A DNA stretch of 64,000 nucleotides from Loripinus fragilis (GCA_964019695.1 OZ026522.1:16428687-16492686), one strand, 5' to 3'; counted from the stretch's first letter, positions 24,668 through 37,854 are shown. Numbers and translations are program-made. Notes: a model not told the origin generated them from the letters alone.

Positions 24668-24860
24668 CATGAGATTTCCAACAATGTGGTATGTGCGACC
24701 AGCAAAGGCTTAGACCAACATGCGCATACGCGCAGTCTGATCAGAGCCTTTGCAAGTCGCTTGTATATTCTATGAGTGGTAAGCTATCGATTGAACATCA
24801 TTTGGAGTTTTTAAGCTTAACAGGAGACTGCACAGGCTCGTCTGAGTCTACATTTGTCGC
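24668..24860 (+). mobile_element. MITE family A copy, right end missing
   Basis: The left arm (catgagatttccaacaatgt) and core are intact. It breaks off after gagtctacatttgtcgcc, so about 35 bp of the right arm is lost. Confidence 0.8.
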
Positions 24861-25639
24861 CTAAATATTTGAAGAATATTTTGCCCAACGAATTGAAGTT
24901 TAGTACAACTACCAACATCTAACGAAATGGCTTATTTTCATTGACATGTAACAGTGCTTTGGGAAAACCCCTCATATATTCTTGTAATTGAACTAATGAA
25001 ACATCAATTGCGATGTAAATATTTGTAAAACTAATTGGGACAATGTTCGGAGAGACTATTTGCAGGAATCTTCACACATATCAGTCTCCCTTGAGACTTC
25101 TTCCGCCACCACTTTAATTGTATTCAATTTAATAAAAAAACTTAAGCAAGGAACACGCACTGTAGACTCGAACAAATACATTTTCATTTTTAAAAGGATG
25201 GCTTGCCAAGTTGATTGAACCAAAAATTTGCAAACTGCTCCTCATTCGTATCATACATATATATTCAGGCTGGGCTGCCAAACCTACAGGAACTTGACAC
25301 AAACCCATACTGTACTTAGAGTAGAAAAATAGGCAATTTTTACAGAATACATCTATTGAATGAGGGTCAAACACAGATTAGCTTAATTGGCTCAGGGGCT
25401 TGTGAGATACAATACAATATACAGCATCTGAGACTGACAGTGTATGTATTTGGACGGTGATAGTGAAAAGGGTGAAAAAGTCCTGCTCGGGCCTTCAGCT
25501 TTTTATGTTGCTGAATCTTCAGCCTCAGGCTTATGCCTGGCCAATTATAGTCTACAAAAACCAAGATATGTCACAGTTACAATACGAATGTAAGGCATTT
25601 TGGTAAGTTATCCGACAATACTGGACAGTAGCTGGCACA

Positions 25640-26275
25640 CAGTGGACAAAAGATGCATCCACAAACCTAATTTGGGAGTTCTATGTCATACAATATAGAA
25701 GTATGCTTTGTACACGATATTTATACAACTAAGATCAGAGGTCAAGGTCACAGAGACCCAAAACTATCTTCAAAATTAAGATGCATCCACACCCGAAATT
25801 TGAGATTGCTATCTCAAATAATGTAGGGGATATGTGTTGTGGATACGATTTTTCAAGAGTTGAAGCCAGAGATGAAGGTCACAGTGACCTAAACAATATG
25901 CAACATGTACCAACCCCAATATATATCCTCAAATCAAATTTTGGATTTCTATGTCATATAGTATAAAAGATATGCTCGGTACACGATTTTAACAGAACTG
26001 AGGTTAGAGGTCAATGTCACAGGGACCCAAAAATAGTACGCTGCAATCAACGGCACCACTATGCATCCAAACACGAAATTTGCGATTCCTACGTTAAATA
26101 TTAGGAGATATGCTCAGGACACGATTATTTTAGAACCGAAGCCAGAGGTCAAGGTCACAGTGACCCCATAGTGGTACACGACACCTCGCAATCCCAAGGT
26201 GCAGCCAGATACCGAATTTAGGAATCCTACCTTGAATAATATTGGAGATATGCTCTGGACACGCTGTGAAAACTC
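25640..26275. repeat. Degenerate tandem repeat, unit about 130-140 bp, five copies
   Basis: The blocks gatgcatccac(a/c)...aattt...gtcata...gagatatgct...ggtcaaggtcacag(a/t)gac recur at about 25650, 25780, 25900, 26055 and 26200 with 20-30 percent divergence by eye. No coding frame is maintained. Confidence 0.75.
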
Positions 26276-27671
26276 AAACACTTAGGGTGGAACTTGTGAT
26301 GTAAGCATACCTTTGGGTACATTAAAACTGTCTGTCACGTCCGTCATAAAGCAGTGCCTCAATTCTTGTTAAGTTCTTTATGAAGTAGATAAAATCACAT
26401 AAGGATTAGTAACTAATATGAGGCTTGTTTATAAGTTGTTTTTGTTGTTGTTGTTGTTTGTTTTTTTGTCGTCGATTCAGGGAGTTTTTACTTGGGGACG
26501 TTTACTATCAAAAGTCTTCGCCCAAGGGTATGCTTACCGTATTTCTCGTTGCGATTAGTTATCCTTACTTGCGGAGCAATATTGGTTTCTTTAAAGTTTC
26601 CTTCCCACAAGTCCTCAGTTACATTGCAGTTTATACAAGGTTAGCTTTTTAAAAAGCTTAGAACCATCGCATGGCGTTTTACAGTTATTAAAGAAGAACT
26701 TCTATAGTTTTTTAATATTGCATTTGCTGAAGCCACTCTTTTCTTCAGTATTTCATGTGCTGCAAGCTCTGAGTATTTTTTTGTTTTAGTTAACGATTTG
26801 TATAAAGGTGATCCATTGGAAGCAAGTAAAACACAGGAAAAATGCATATTCCACTAAGACTCAGCTCATGAACACACTGAATAGTGATAGAGTTAACCCC
26901 TCCCCAGTAGTATGTATAAGGTCACCTTATTCCTCAATCGAAGTCAATGCACATTATGCCTAGGGGGCATATTGAAACTGACCCATCTATATCTAGTTAT
27001 TTCGTCACACTTAGTCTAGAATATCCAAAGGGTCCATGTTTGATCGGGATTCTAGCTCAGTGGTAAGGTCTCTAATAGGCATTTTCACTTTAAGAAGCAA
27101 TCTGGTATCCAAAGTATATCAACATCGCTCACGCAATGGTAGAATTTTGGAAGTAGCTTGGTCGACGGGGAGTCTGAGAAAGAACAGTAAAAGACACTGC
27201 GGCTGGGGAATTAACACCCGATCCATTTCCGCAACTTGCTAATGGAACAGGCCCGAATCGAACACGCGCCAAATGGAAGTTTACTAGCGTATATCACCAT
27301 CGCCGATGCGATGGTGAATAAATAGACAAAAATGGCTGAGTTGGTTCCCGTTTCTGTATACTAAAAGTATTTGGTCACAAAGGAAACCGATGATGAAGAC
27401 CGCAACCAGCTAGAGGGTATCACTATTCCATTTCAAATGCTTGCGGCGGCCGCAAGCAAAAACAAACGTGGTACCAGAATTTGGCCTCAGTGAGACAGAC
27501 CATGATCAACAAATGTATGGACCAGCCTGTGTATCTGCACAGTCTGATCAACACCTTCCTTATTAAATCTCAGGAAATTAATAACTATCTAGGCCTGCTA
27601 CATGCAAATCTTGTATCTGCCATTTGTTGTACAGTTTGGCCCTTTTTGTCCCACCCTCGATCCTCTTGCAT

Positions 27672-27985
27672 ATGACGTCAACAGCTGGGCTAGCGCGGAG
27701 CCAGAAAGTTTTGTCAGAGTGGGTCCAACTTTTTTTTTCTTTTTTTTTAGTTCGATGAGGGGAAGAAGCTTCCAAATACAACTATTAGCGAGCCATCATC
27801 GGCGTGTCAGCGAAGAAACATTTAATGGCGTTTCGTTGGCGGGTCGATGATGGCTCCACATTGAATGCTGGCTTGGTAGCTTTGTGATTTTTAAGGGGAT
27901 CCATGCCACTATTGCTGAGAAACCTAAGGTCATATTGCTAAGGTTTCTTCAAAAAATTCTTCCATGGTCTGTATGTTGAACATGT
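27672..27985. mobile_element. Family G repeat with inserted hairpin
   Basis: Begins gcgcggagccagaaagtttt, contains agtgggtccaactttttttt and gaatgctggcttggtagctt. A hairpin (gccatcatcggcgtgtcagc and inverse, 27790-27855) sits in the middle, as in the 46265 copy. Confidence 0.72.
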
Positions 27986-28009
27986 TGAGGGTGGACCCAA
28001 ATCATTTAG

Positions 28010-29524
28010 ATTGCCTGAACGACTATTATTAACGCCTCTGACAAATAACCCAATATTCATAAATGCCATTTAGGAATGTTATCGATGTGTGTCTGCAATA
28101 CTATCTCTGAAATGAGGAAACTGTCAGTTAAGGCATAAATCATTTAGTTTGAAATATTTATTTAATAAGTTCAGTGGAATTTTTGAATTCAAAGCCAGGA
28201 AAATTTCTGCAAAGATTAAAACGTTGCAATTTGATTAGAATAATTCTTGTGCCACTCAGGACGTTTTAGCCCATACATGCATTGTAAAAAAGTATTAGTT
28301 ACCACCCAAAGAGACGGCAGCTCAAGCTGCCAGCTATTTTGACGTAAACTTACGCTTACTTTTCTACTAAAACATTTTGGGTGATAGAACGGTAATGTAA
28401 AACAGTTCTTCCTTTTTGTTGTAAGTGCATTTGCACTGTCTAGATCCAGCATACCTTTCAAGCTGTTATGGATAGGTTACACCAAAGCTGGTGGCCATTA
28501 AGCAGCTAACGAATTTGGTGTAAAATTGACACAGATGAAAGATTGATAGAACAGAACAGAACAGAACAGAACATATATCTTATTGACGTAAACTGTACAG
28601 TTTCTTGTCAGATACATGAATATAACAACAAATTCACAAATGGTCACAATAGATGTATACATGATTTAACAACAAAGTCTTAAATTGGTCACAACAAAAA
28701 TTATATAAGAACAATATATGTGCTCCCATATTAGTTACATAACTATAGATCGAAATTCTTTTATAAGATAATACAATCTTAAACGTAACGTATTTTACTA
28801 TTACGTAAACTGTTACCTATACTGTTACATAAACTGTTACCTAAACTGGAGGCTGAGTCTGGCTATTTTTTAAGCAGATAAAAGTGTTGATAAGTTAATA
28901 AATAAGTGTGCTAGACTGAATTCCAAATAAATATAAATCAGATATTTCATAGACAAAGGATACTTCTAAATTTTTAGTATGTAAATCCATAGATCCGATC
29001 TTGTCGAAACGAAATACAAGAAAGGGTCAAATGATAACATACACAGACTTAAATAAAACATCATCCCAAGATTCAATCTTGCAAAAACAAGAAAGAAGCT
29101 GGGGATATCACTTGTAATTTCGGAAAATTTAATTTTAAATACATGATTTTTCTGGAAACAAGTAGATAGATAGATAGATAGATCCGACGACAAATGAGAC
29201 TTAGGTTAAATAATGTTATTTCTGGGATACACGCTTTCTAGATAGATAATGTACTACATGTACAGTAGCATGGTTTATAAAGTTTAACATGCAACCCCTT
29301 CAAATGGATAACAGACCATTCCGACGCGATATAACCATACAAAAACAACAGTTTCATTCGATATTAATATGAATAGACACGTGCGTCCAAGTAAGATTAT
29401 CAGGATCTGCATCTAGGATGAAAAATAGACGTTTTTGTAATTAACATGAAACAAAGCTAATATAACCAATACGTCAATGGTATGCCCTTTAAGTAAATTA
29501 TAGACACTTGCTACTTTTTACAAG
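28010..29524. other. No gene seen
   Basis: AT-rich with an (agaac)n run at about 28550-28572 and the GATA microsatellite. No domain in any frame. Confidence 0.45.
29164..29183. repeat. (GATA)n microsatellite
   Basis: Five gata units ending in gatcc. Confidence 0.85.
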
Positions 29525-29737
29525 TGAGTCGCGACATAAGATTTCCAACAATGTGATATGTGCATACGCGCAGTCTGATCAGAACCTTTGCTCGTCGCTT
29601 GATTATTCTATGACTGTTAAGCTCTGACTGAAAATCATTTGAAGTTTCTAAGCTTAGAAGGAGGCTACACAGATTCATCTGAGTTGAGTCTACACTTGTC
29701 AAAATGCCACATTGTTGGAAATCACATATCACCGCTC
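29525..29737 (+). mobile_element. MITE family A copy with internal deletion
   Basis: Both ends are present (gagtcgcgacataag, atcaccgctc) but about 25 bp left of the core (accagcaaaggctcag) are missing. Confidence 0.82.
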
Positions 29738-30346
29738 AAATAATACCAGAGGACCATAAGGCTCTGAAGTATTTACCTAAGATGGGCATGGGGATAAACT
29801 TGGTCATGCCTTGTTAAATTGGCCCTGTCGTTTCTGAGAAAACATGTTTACGTAATAGTTATACCATGGGTTGTCTGTACGCGGAGATAATGCACAAGCT
29901 TCAGCGAGTGGATTATCTTACGTACAGGTGGACAAACATGGTATAACTACTCTTATACCGCCTCCATCAGTGTAACCTTGCACACCACGAGACATTTCAT
30001 GCTAAAGTTGGTAAAGGTGGTATAAATGTAAATATATATTATTTTGAGTCAAATATGAGTGACATTGACTGAAAGGATGACCGTTATCTTTGGTTTTTAT
30101 CTATAGTCATTGGCTTATCAAGTAAACACATGAAGTAGGTGTCTTTAGTTTCTTTTAAAAACAACGTTTCAAGAGTTTCCCAAAATGCATTAAGAAACAC
30201 ATTTGACATTGCTTTAAAGGGTTTATTATTTGAACACAATTGTAAGGGGGCTACACACCAAGATTCAAGGTCATCCGCCATTTGGCTCAGGAGAAGATGA
30301 TTTTAAATGATATGTATTATAGGGGAGCCATTTTAGGTCATCTATG

Positions 30347-30507
30347 CTATGTGACAAGGCCTCGAGGTTATACAACTTGACTTCATTCTCAGACTCAAAA
30401 TAAAGCGCAATGATTGGCTGGTTGTGGACGTGTGTCCGCAAGCAGCCAATCATTGCGCTTTATTTTGAGTCTGATACTGTACTCCAGTTTTATAACCTCG
30501 AGGCCTG
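30347..30507. mobile_element. Long hairpin element
   Basis: Outer ends aggcctcgaggttatacaac and ttttataacctcgaggcct; inner arms agactcaaaataaagcgcaa tgattggctg and inverse. The terminal gaggttata(c/a)aac resembles family D ends, although the bodies differ. Confidence 0.85.
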
Positions 30508-30509
30508 GA

Positions 30510-33500
30510 CCATTTGTATAGAATAAAATTCTCTCAAACTAAAAGATCTGCGTATGAAATTTGTGATTAAGTAGCCAAGTGGTTTATAAGAATTATACAC
30601 CTGCTGGGCCTCTATTTGAATGGCGTTTCGCTGGCATGCCGATTGTGGCCCGATGGGCGTCAGTAGAAAACCAAAGAAATCAGAAGAACAACCGGATTTA
30701 CTATCGCCGCGCTACCGGCCGGACGGCAAGGTAAAATGGTTATATCCCTTTATTTTGCGAAATGCAACAGACAGATATGTTTGCCAAAGACAAGATGCAA
30801 AATAAACACAGAAGTAACATGATAAAACAATATTGATTGATTCCTTGTTTTATGTATTGTCAGAAATTGGGCACACAATAAAGGGAGTTTGTCACAATAA
30901 ACAATAGATTATACAAGCAGATACCATGCTTATTGAGGCTGCGATGCATATTAAGAAGGCGCAGACAAAGCCAATGATTTTCTAACTTTTTTTCCGCCAC
31001 GCTGAGTCAAGTACAAAGATCTTTATTCAGGGCGTTCAGCTGTGAAAGGTTGGAAGCAACTAATAACACAGAAAAAGTATGCAACCAGACCAGACTGCCT
31101 ATGGATCATTCAGATCAGGGTCCAAACCAGAGGAACTAGTCACAAACCCTTAGAATAGAAAAAAAGTAGGCCTATATTTACTTTATGTTTACAGATACGC
31201 TCGCCTACTTTTTCATAAAAAAAGTTTGTGACAAGCTCCTGTGGTCCAAACTTGTTACGCGTATCTGCAACCTACATTTCATTTGTTACTATGTCAAATG
31301 ACGTCGGCAGACAGAATTTTCGGATATTTTTTTCTGGCAATGAAGGGTTAAAAAGATATAGGACGAGGTACCATATTTCACACCATAAAAATCGTGTATG
31401 CAGCGCTAGAGGTTATAATGCGTATTGCATTTGAAAGCCCTGCTTATTCAGTGGCGGATCAAGAGGGGGTTCAGGGCGTTCAGGGCGTTCAAGTGAACCC
31501 CCCCCCCCCCGCCCCCTGTTTTTAAATATCCTATGAAAATGAAATTATTTGGTCTCAGTAAGACCAAATAAATTATTTCGCGTTCATGGGATATCTAAGA
31601 AAAATGAGATAAAATCAGCAAAGCGAACCAGGACACATTTATACATATGAAACCTCTTTCAAGAGATCCTTGATCCGCCCCTGTTATTTGTCTGTACAAT
31701 CTATGTGCCATTATGGAAACGAGACTGTGCATGTGCTACTTATGATAAACACAACGTAGCATGGGCGGATCCAGAAGGGGGAAGGGTCCGGACACCCCCA
31801 CCCTCTGAAAATCGCAAAAATATAGTGTTTCTTAGCAAAACTGGTCCGGATCACCTGAAAAATCACAAAACTACCAAGTCAGCATTCAATGTTAAAATGG
31901 AGTTTCACTGGCGGACTTTTAGTGGTATTTGGTCCTCTCTCCCTCATTATCTAAAAAAACCTTGTCGGAGTTGGACCCCCCTGGCAAAACTTTCTGGATC
32001 CGCGCATGAGAAGCATGGCGGCGTATCTAATAGTTGTTTAAATCACAGTTTCATAAAAAAAACTGGCATGACCGTGGAATTATGAATGTTGATCTTTTCC
32101 GATCTGCTGAGTATGATTTGTTGATCCTTTATGTCCCAGTCATCACTTTTTCAGTCATGTCGCCCTTGATTAAACCGGTAGTGTGTCTGGCTACAGGTAA
32201 CGCCACAACAGAACGAATCTCGAAGACGCATCTCAGCAACTGCGCTCCGCTTTTTGCGGATGATAAATGTAGCACATGAGTAGAAGTAATGTATCATTTA
32301 GACGTTGCATGTATCTTCATGAGTGTGAAAGCTCAGTCTGGTAACGTTGAATTTCCATCAAGAACCTACCCGAGCAACTAGACCATATTCGTCTTCCGAC
32401 TATTATTAAGCTAGAAAGACCTTGAAAAATAATCAGAAACGACCTCTCGCTGTTTTTTGACTGCCGCCCTTCTACATGTACACTGTGCCCTTCTGATTTC
32501 TCAAATTCAATATTGCGCTGGGTAAAGTAGAGTCTCAGTTTTGCATAATAATCATTATAAATTCTACGCGTGCAAATTAATCATGTTCCAGGGAAGCAAA
32601 CACAAATATTTGCATTTTCACAATACCAGCTGCATCTGCAACAATAAAACAATTTTAACAGATAATGAAATCTTGAATGCAATGAAACTTGAGTTTAACT
32701 TTTCTCATTTTATGAACTTTGCGCACGTCACAAAGCTTTTCGGGACACAGAAAAATTTGCAATTGCATGTTAAAGCAAAAAATGATTTAAGATACTATGG
32801 ATTTACGACTTAAGATGGTAGGCAATCGGAACTGCCAATTCCGCGAAATTCCATGGAATCAGACCTCGGATGTACATCAAGGATCTACTTTAAAACGCGG
32901 GTGATAACGTAACGCTGAAGTTACATAACGTGATGCTGACGTCACAGAAACCATGCCAGCACAATTAGCAAGTATGATTGCAACAAATCAAACGGTAATA
33001 AATGAAGCCTATGGGTTTTTTTTAAATAAAATATCTCTATAATATTATATTGAAAATCATAAACTTTATTTATTCTGTTGATAAGACGTTTGGGTTAATC
33101 AGAAAAATGAATTTTAATATGACTGGATCCAGACGCTTTAAATTGTTATTTTCCTTACACCAGTACCGGCGAACAAAATGGAGCTTTTTCGTACATAGTA
33201 CTGCGCGTAATGCGCCTTACGGACACCCGAGGCTTGATTCGATTCTCGAATTGTGCCGGACTTTCCCGAATGGTGTAAGTTCCAGTTTTCTGCTACATTA
33301 GCAGGAGGGCGGGCTGTTAGTTCGAGAAACGTCTGAGGACCTTACTAGCTTAGTACTGACTCAACCTAAAAAGTCAGAAAAACGACCTGACATGACTGAA
33401 ACATTGTTGACTGGGACTCTATCAGCAAAAGGATATAACGAAGGAAAACTTAAATTGAAAAAGTCGATTTTATTATCATGTACATCTTATGACGGTGTAT

Positions 33501-33660
33501 GACAGGAATTGAGACAATAGGACAAAACTACAGCGCTAACTGGTCTCAAAACTGTCTTACAGTTGTTCGGGAAACGTTATGACGTTGCATACATACTGAC
33601 AAAAGTATAACTTTTTAACACCAAAAATGAGATTTCAAAGTAATATTTTTGTCATATTCG
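30510..33660. other. No gene seen apart from a family G repeat
   Basis: Contains a hairpin fragment at 30618-30655, a C run at 31499-31510, and a SINE-like tail near 33375-33430 (gacatgactgaaacattgtt). The 90-codon frame at 32541 has no recognised motif. Confidence 0.45.
31762..32010. mobile_element. Family G repeat, most complete copy
   Basis: Ends gggcggatccagaaggggg and aactttctggatccgcgcat form an inverted repeat. Inside are ctggtccggatcacctgaaa and gtcagcattcaatgtt. The 126-codon frame from 31705 is incidental. Confidence 0.75.
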
Positions 33661-33667
33661 AAAAATC

Positions 33668-33800
33668 GTGCTCCTGTAAAATTAAATTTATTAAACTCGT
33701 TGAGAAAAAAGATAAAATGATCGGCAAGCCTCGCATTTGATATCTTTTCCTCAACTCGTTAAATAAATTCAATAAAACATGAGCACTCATGTAAGATCCT
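33668..33800. mobile_element. Palindromic family Q element
   Basis: Arms gctcctgtaaaattaaattt and its inverse aataaaacatgagcac surround a ggcaagcctcgc centre. The right flank catgtaagatcctcta is a single copy of the sequence that forms the 38-bp minisatellite unit. Confidence 0.8.
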
Positions 33801-34263
33801 CTAAGTCTTCATGCTCCGTTACTTTAATCGTACAATGCCCTTGCTGGTATTTTCCAAATTTTCATAAGAAACGCGATTTTGCTTCTTATAGTTGAATTAC
33901 TGATTGAACTTTAAAAAATTCAAAATCTTCAGTTGACCTAAAACGTCGAGCTTGAAAATTGAGTTATGACGTTAGTAATAATAAATTTGGCGCATGATTT
34001 CAAATAAAGCTGGCATTTTGATCCAAATTTAATTAAATCAGGCAGCAACAACTTTTTATCATATGTGTGTCAGAATGCTTGGGTTGACAAGAATGTATGC
34101 GTGAAATGTAATCTCCTTAGAAATTGCGTTTCCTTTTAAGGTGATGGTATATTCACAGAGAACATTAGATGAACAGATAAATAGCCAAAAAATAATGGAA
34201 TCATGCGTCTACGATAAAACATTGTGGCTGTCTATGCAGAGATCAGGCTTCTCTAAATGATCA

Positions 34264-34308
34264 CAATCAATCAATCAATCAACCAATCGATCAATCAATC
34301 AATCAATT
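34264..34308. repeat. (AATC)n microsatellite
   Basis: About eleven aatc/atca units with two interruptions (ccaatcg). A second short cluster is at 34459-34496. Confidence 0.9.
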
Positions 34309-34517
34309 GTGGAACTTTGAAACTATTAGAGGGTCACTGATGAGGCCTAAATAGCTGAAATTAGCTAGTCTGGCCCAGAAAATATGCACACTCTAGTTTC
34401 AGTTTTTTGGTTGCCTTCTTGCTTCCAAAGGATACCCTTTTAAGAACATATTTCATTCAACCATCCAATCAATCAATCAACTAACCAACCAATCAACTTC
34501 TGCTCATGGTATATTAA

Positions 34518-34726
34518 TACTGTAAATTCGGAAATTTTTGCGAGGGTTTATTTTCGCGAAACTTCGTGAAAAAATAATCCTCGTGAAATGTCGAAATTAT
34601 TCTGTCATTTACTGACATGATTGATGAAAGTGAATTATGTCATAGCCGCTAATGTTTACGTCGCAAATATGTCTTTTAAAGCTTTTCGCGAAAAAAAATC
34701 TCGCGAAAATTTCCGAATTTATAGTA
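34518..34726. mobile_element. Family M inverted-repeat element
   Basis: Ends tactgtaaattcggaaattt and aatttccgaatttatagta; subterminal ttttcgcgaaa stretches near both ends. Parts of the same family lie at 116-320 and 536-720. Confidence 0.82.
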
Positions 34727-34729
34727 CAA

Positions 34730-35975
34730 GGAGTATTATAAATGATATCAAACAGGTATACACGCATTTTGAGAGAGCGGCTTTATTGTAAGGTTTTCTT
34801 ATGTTCGACTCAGCCAGGTTTTTATTATGTTGCAGAGAACCATAAAAATGAAACCAAACTCGGGAGAATGCCTCAATTGCAATAACACAAATCGCCATAG
34901 CCCTGTCATGTACAATTTCATCACAGTCAAATATATATAACTTCACGTACCTTTCTATAATAATGAATAGCGTCTCTATATCGTACCTCTCTACGGTATC
35001 TTTATAATGTCCCCTAATAAGAATGGGAAATTCCATCCTTTATATAGTGAAAAGTGCACAAGATTTCCAAAATCTTCAAGAAAAGTAACGAAATCGTGCA
35101 AGCGTTACTAAATAAAGACACAATGAACTCCATCTCAGACAAACCGCCCTTTTATTGGACTACTAGTAGAAAAGGTACAGTATCACGGTTCGTATAGGTT
35201 ACCAGGTGCATACCTAAACCTTTGCGTATTTGTGCGTATACGCAACCATCACTGATTCTGTTGTTCCTTACATTATACATCGTAACAAAGGCCCTTCCTT
35301 TTGGGAGAAAAAGGAACAACTTTTTCTTATGATGCATGATGTAGAAAAGAAGGAACAATACAGAATAGATATATATTAGAACATATATACATGTGCGACT
35401 TAAATGGCGGACTACCTGGAGAGATAGTCTGCCCCCACATTGTCTTGTCCTTGGATTGCCACAATCATAGACCTGTATTGTTGAAGCATTTAATGCTGAA
35501 CACATAAATATGGGGTTGTACCCCTTTAACTTTTTCACATATGGGGTTGTACCCCTTTAACTTCCTATGAAGTTTTATGTCTTATGACATTTAATATATA
35601 AGGCTTAATAGCCAATACCTTTTGCAAAGATCCACAGGTTACGCATTCTTATGCCAAGTATACCTATTAATAACACCATCCATAATACAATGTTTGCGCA
35701 AAATAAATTAACGTGACTCTTCACGTTGCAGCCAACCTCTGTTGCAAAATTTTATTATCGTGACTTGCTCACGTCAACCGTCTACTGTCATACGTCATGA
35801 CTAAAATAAATCTCCGTGACTCCTCACGCCTATAGTACACCTCTGTGACTAATACTATGCTATCATATTTAAATTATAGGTCAACAATCCGAGACAATTG
35901 GGTCATTACCCTGTCGCACACCTTTTCATACTAATGCTGACTACTGCTTTCAGTCTCAGTCAAATTGCGCCAATA
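34730..35975. other. Flank of the retroelement, no gene seen
   Basis: A direct duplication of about 28 bp (atatggggttgtaccccttt at 35506 and 35538) and three cgtgact(c/t)ntcacg short palindromes (35713-35850) are visible. It may include a long terminal repeat remnant, but no matching copy is on the other side. Confidence 0.4.
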
Positions 35976-36435
35976 TTATGGTATTGGGCAACGTCTACCA
36001 CTACCATATGAACGTCGTCGTTCCGTCTGGCTATCAGTCCGTCTTGTACGGCTAACTACTGCCTCCTTAGTGGATATGTTTCTCTGGGGTACACTACAAC
36101 AATGAGTACTTGCGACCTTTATATTGTGAGTTGTCCTTTGACAAATGGCACAATATCTACAAAATTGAGTTACCTCCCTACAAACACCGGGCCAATAAAA
36201 TTCATCTAAGACCTTAGATATAGTTTCCTTTCTGCCTATATGATTTACCACCTTTTGTGATTCATGGGCCAAATTTATGATGCTATGCGTCCAACTAGAA
36301 GGAATAACTAATTGTAGTGAAACTTTACCATTTTTCATAAAATGTCTATATATTTAACCATTCCTACGAATGAACTTAGTTTCACCACTAGAGAAATTGA
36401 GACTTTTAGTCACACTACCAGACTCTACCCTTCTT
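35976..36435 (-). pseudogene. Retroelement integrase zinc-binding (HHCC) domain, truncated
   Basis: The frame includes LAHESQKVVNHIGRKETISK, then VLDEFYWPGV and FCRYCAICQRT. These give the two His (AHE, NHIG) and the CxxC of the integrase H2C2 finger, with the typical FYWPG motif. One stop (about 36354) lies upstream in the same frame. After CQRT the translation becomes Arg/Ser-rich and no catalytic D-D-E core is visible, so the integrase is cut off shortly after the finger. Confidence 0.85.
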
Positions 36436-37359
36436 CTAATATCTATCAACTTGACATCTGACGCTTTCTTCATACATAATTCTTGCCTGTTCTAACTTAT
36501 CTGCCACCTTGACCTTTCTACTCTTTCTCCTATCTTTCCTTGACTGACTCTTTCTATTTACCCCTGAGGAAAAATGGGTCATATCTGGAAATTTGGACCC
36601 CTCAATATTTCCAATGACTAAGTCATGTGCTGGGTCATCAAAGCACAATGCATCCGTACTACCTCTAGAAAATGGACAATCAATATTAATACGGGCCACA
36701 GAACATCTCTGCTTATAATTGTTAATAAGAGTCACGCCAGACTGCTTATTTAACATCTGACCATCAGAAACTAAGCTCCTCCTAACAACTACCCCCTTAC
36801 AACCTGTGTCTCTCAAGACCCTGACCTCTTTACCATTTAAGGTACCAACTGTTGTCGGCAACCTTGACCGTGGGAAATGACAAGTGCCCTTGCTATCCTT
36901 ACGGGGTAAAACTTCCGATGAAGAATGAGGAGAACTAAACTTAGCCTGACCTTTTCCTACATCCGAACTTTCAATTTTACAAAAATTGACCTGATGGTCG
37001 GTCTTGTAATTATTATTATAATTGTCACGTTGGTCAACTCGACCAAAATTTCTATCCTGATCCCTATTTGAGTTATCTCCCCTATACTGGGAATTAAATT
37101 CTGCACTAGATGCCACCCTCTTGTTATCGGGGTTATTCCAACATTTATAGGTGGGATAGGGCTTGCTACAAATCTTACATTTCACAACGGGCCTTTGATC
37201 TTGATTGGGCTCTACATTAGGCTGGACTTTATCTACAACTTTATTTTCACGTTGCCCTTTAGCAATACACATGGGAACACCCCCCTTCGCATTGGCGAAC
37301 AAATGCGCCTCATGAGATAACTCGCCCAGGGCTTTAAACGGCTTTGGTTTGAGATACAA
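36436..37359 (-). pseudogene. Retroelement Gag zinc knuckle and retropepsin-like protease
   Basis: This 307-codon frame is in the same phase as the Gag core before it. Around residue 60 it has CKIC followed by a third Cys (CKICSKPYPTYKCW). The spacing resembles a CCHC knuckle but lacks the His, so it is eroded or atypical. After an Asn/Asp-rich linker comes LNGKEVRVLRDTGCKGVVV, with the DTG catalytic triad of aspartic proteases at 36802-36810, and a C-terminal HDLVIGNI that fits the second hydrophobic part of the fold. The Lys/Arg-rich end shifts frame near 36450, where the integrase-side frame takes over. Confidence 0.85.
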
Positions 37360-37389
37360 ATAAAGTTCATGACTGCAACAGTCGAAGTA

Positions 37390-37854
37390 CTAGTCTCGGG
37401 CCAAAAAATCACAAACGGCCTCGTAGGTCTTTTCGAACTTAGCCAAACCTAACCATTTATCAAGGTAGCTCGCTAGCCTGCCACTAAATTGTCTAAAAGT
37501 TTCGGCTTTCTCGGGCCTACAATCACAAAACTTCTTACGAAAAGAACGTTCGGTGAGGTCGAAATTAGTTAGCAGAGCCTCCTTAATCTGACCATAATCC
37601 GACTGGTCATCTTTGGAAAGCCTAACGAAAATTTCCAAAGCGCGTCCCTTTAATAATGCACTTAGGTATGATGCCCACATAGACGGGTCCCATTTATTTG
37701 AAATGGCATAACTTTCGAACCTAGTTAAATAGCTATCCATCTTATCCGTATGTTCGTCAAAGTATGGAAGCTTGGGACTCCTAGGATTTGAACTTTTCTC
37801 TTTGGGCCCCCAGGGATGTGAAGTGGTCTCGGTTTCGATTTTTTTTAGTTCCAC
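37390..37854 (-). pseudogene. Retroelement Gag core (capsid-like) segment
   Basis: The 155-codon frame contains PKLPYFDEHTDKMDSYLTRF followed by ESYAISNKWD, then WASYLSALLKGRALEIFVRL, and a C-terminal FRQFSGRLASYLDKWLGLAK helix set. This is the conserved helical Gag core of Ty3/gypsy elements, which forms the particle shell. The frame opens with GTG, not ATG, because it is an internal part of a longer polyprotein. It ends at a single in-frame TAG (37390-37392), after which the same frame stays open for another 300 codons, so this is one nonsense change. Confidence 0.85.

Noticed and set aside
32541..32813. 90-codon frame considered as a small gene
   Set aside because: Has a Cys/His-containing middle but no zinc-finger spacing, no splice context and AT-rich codon use like its flanks.
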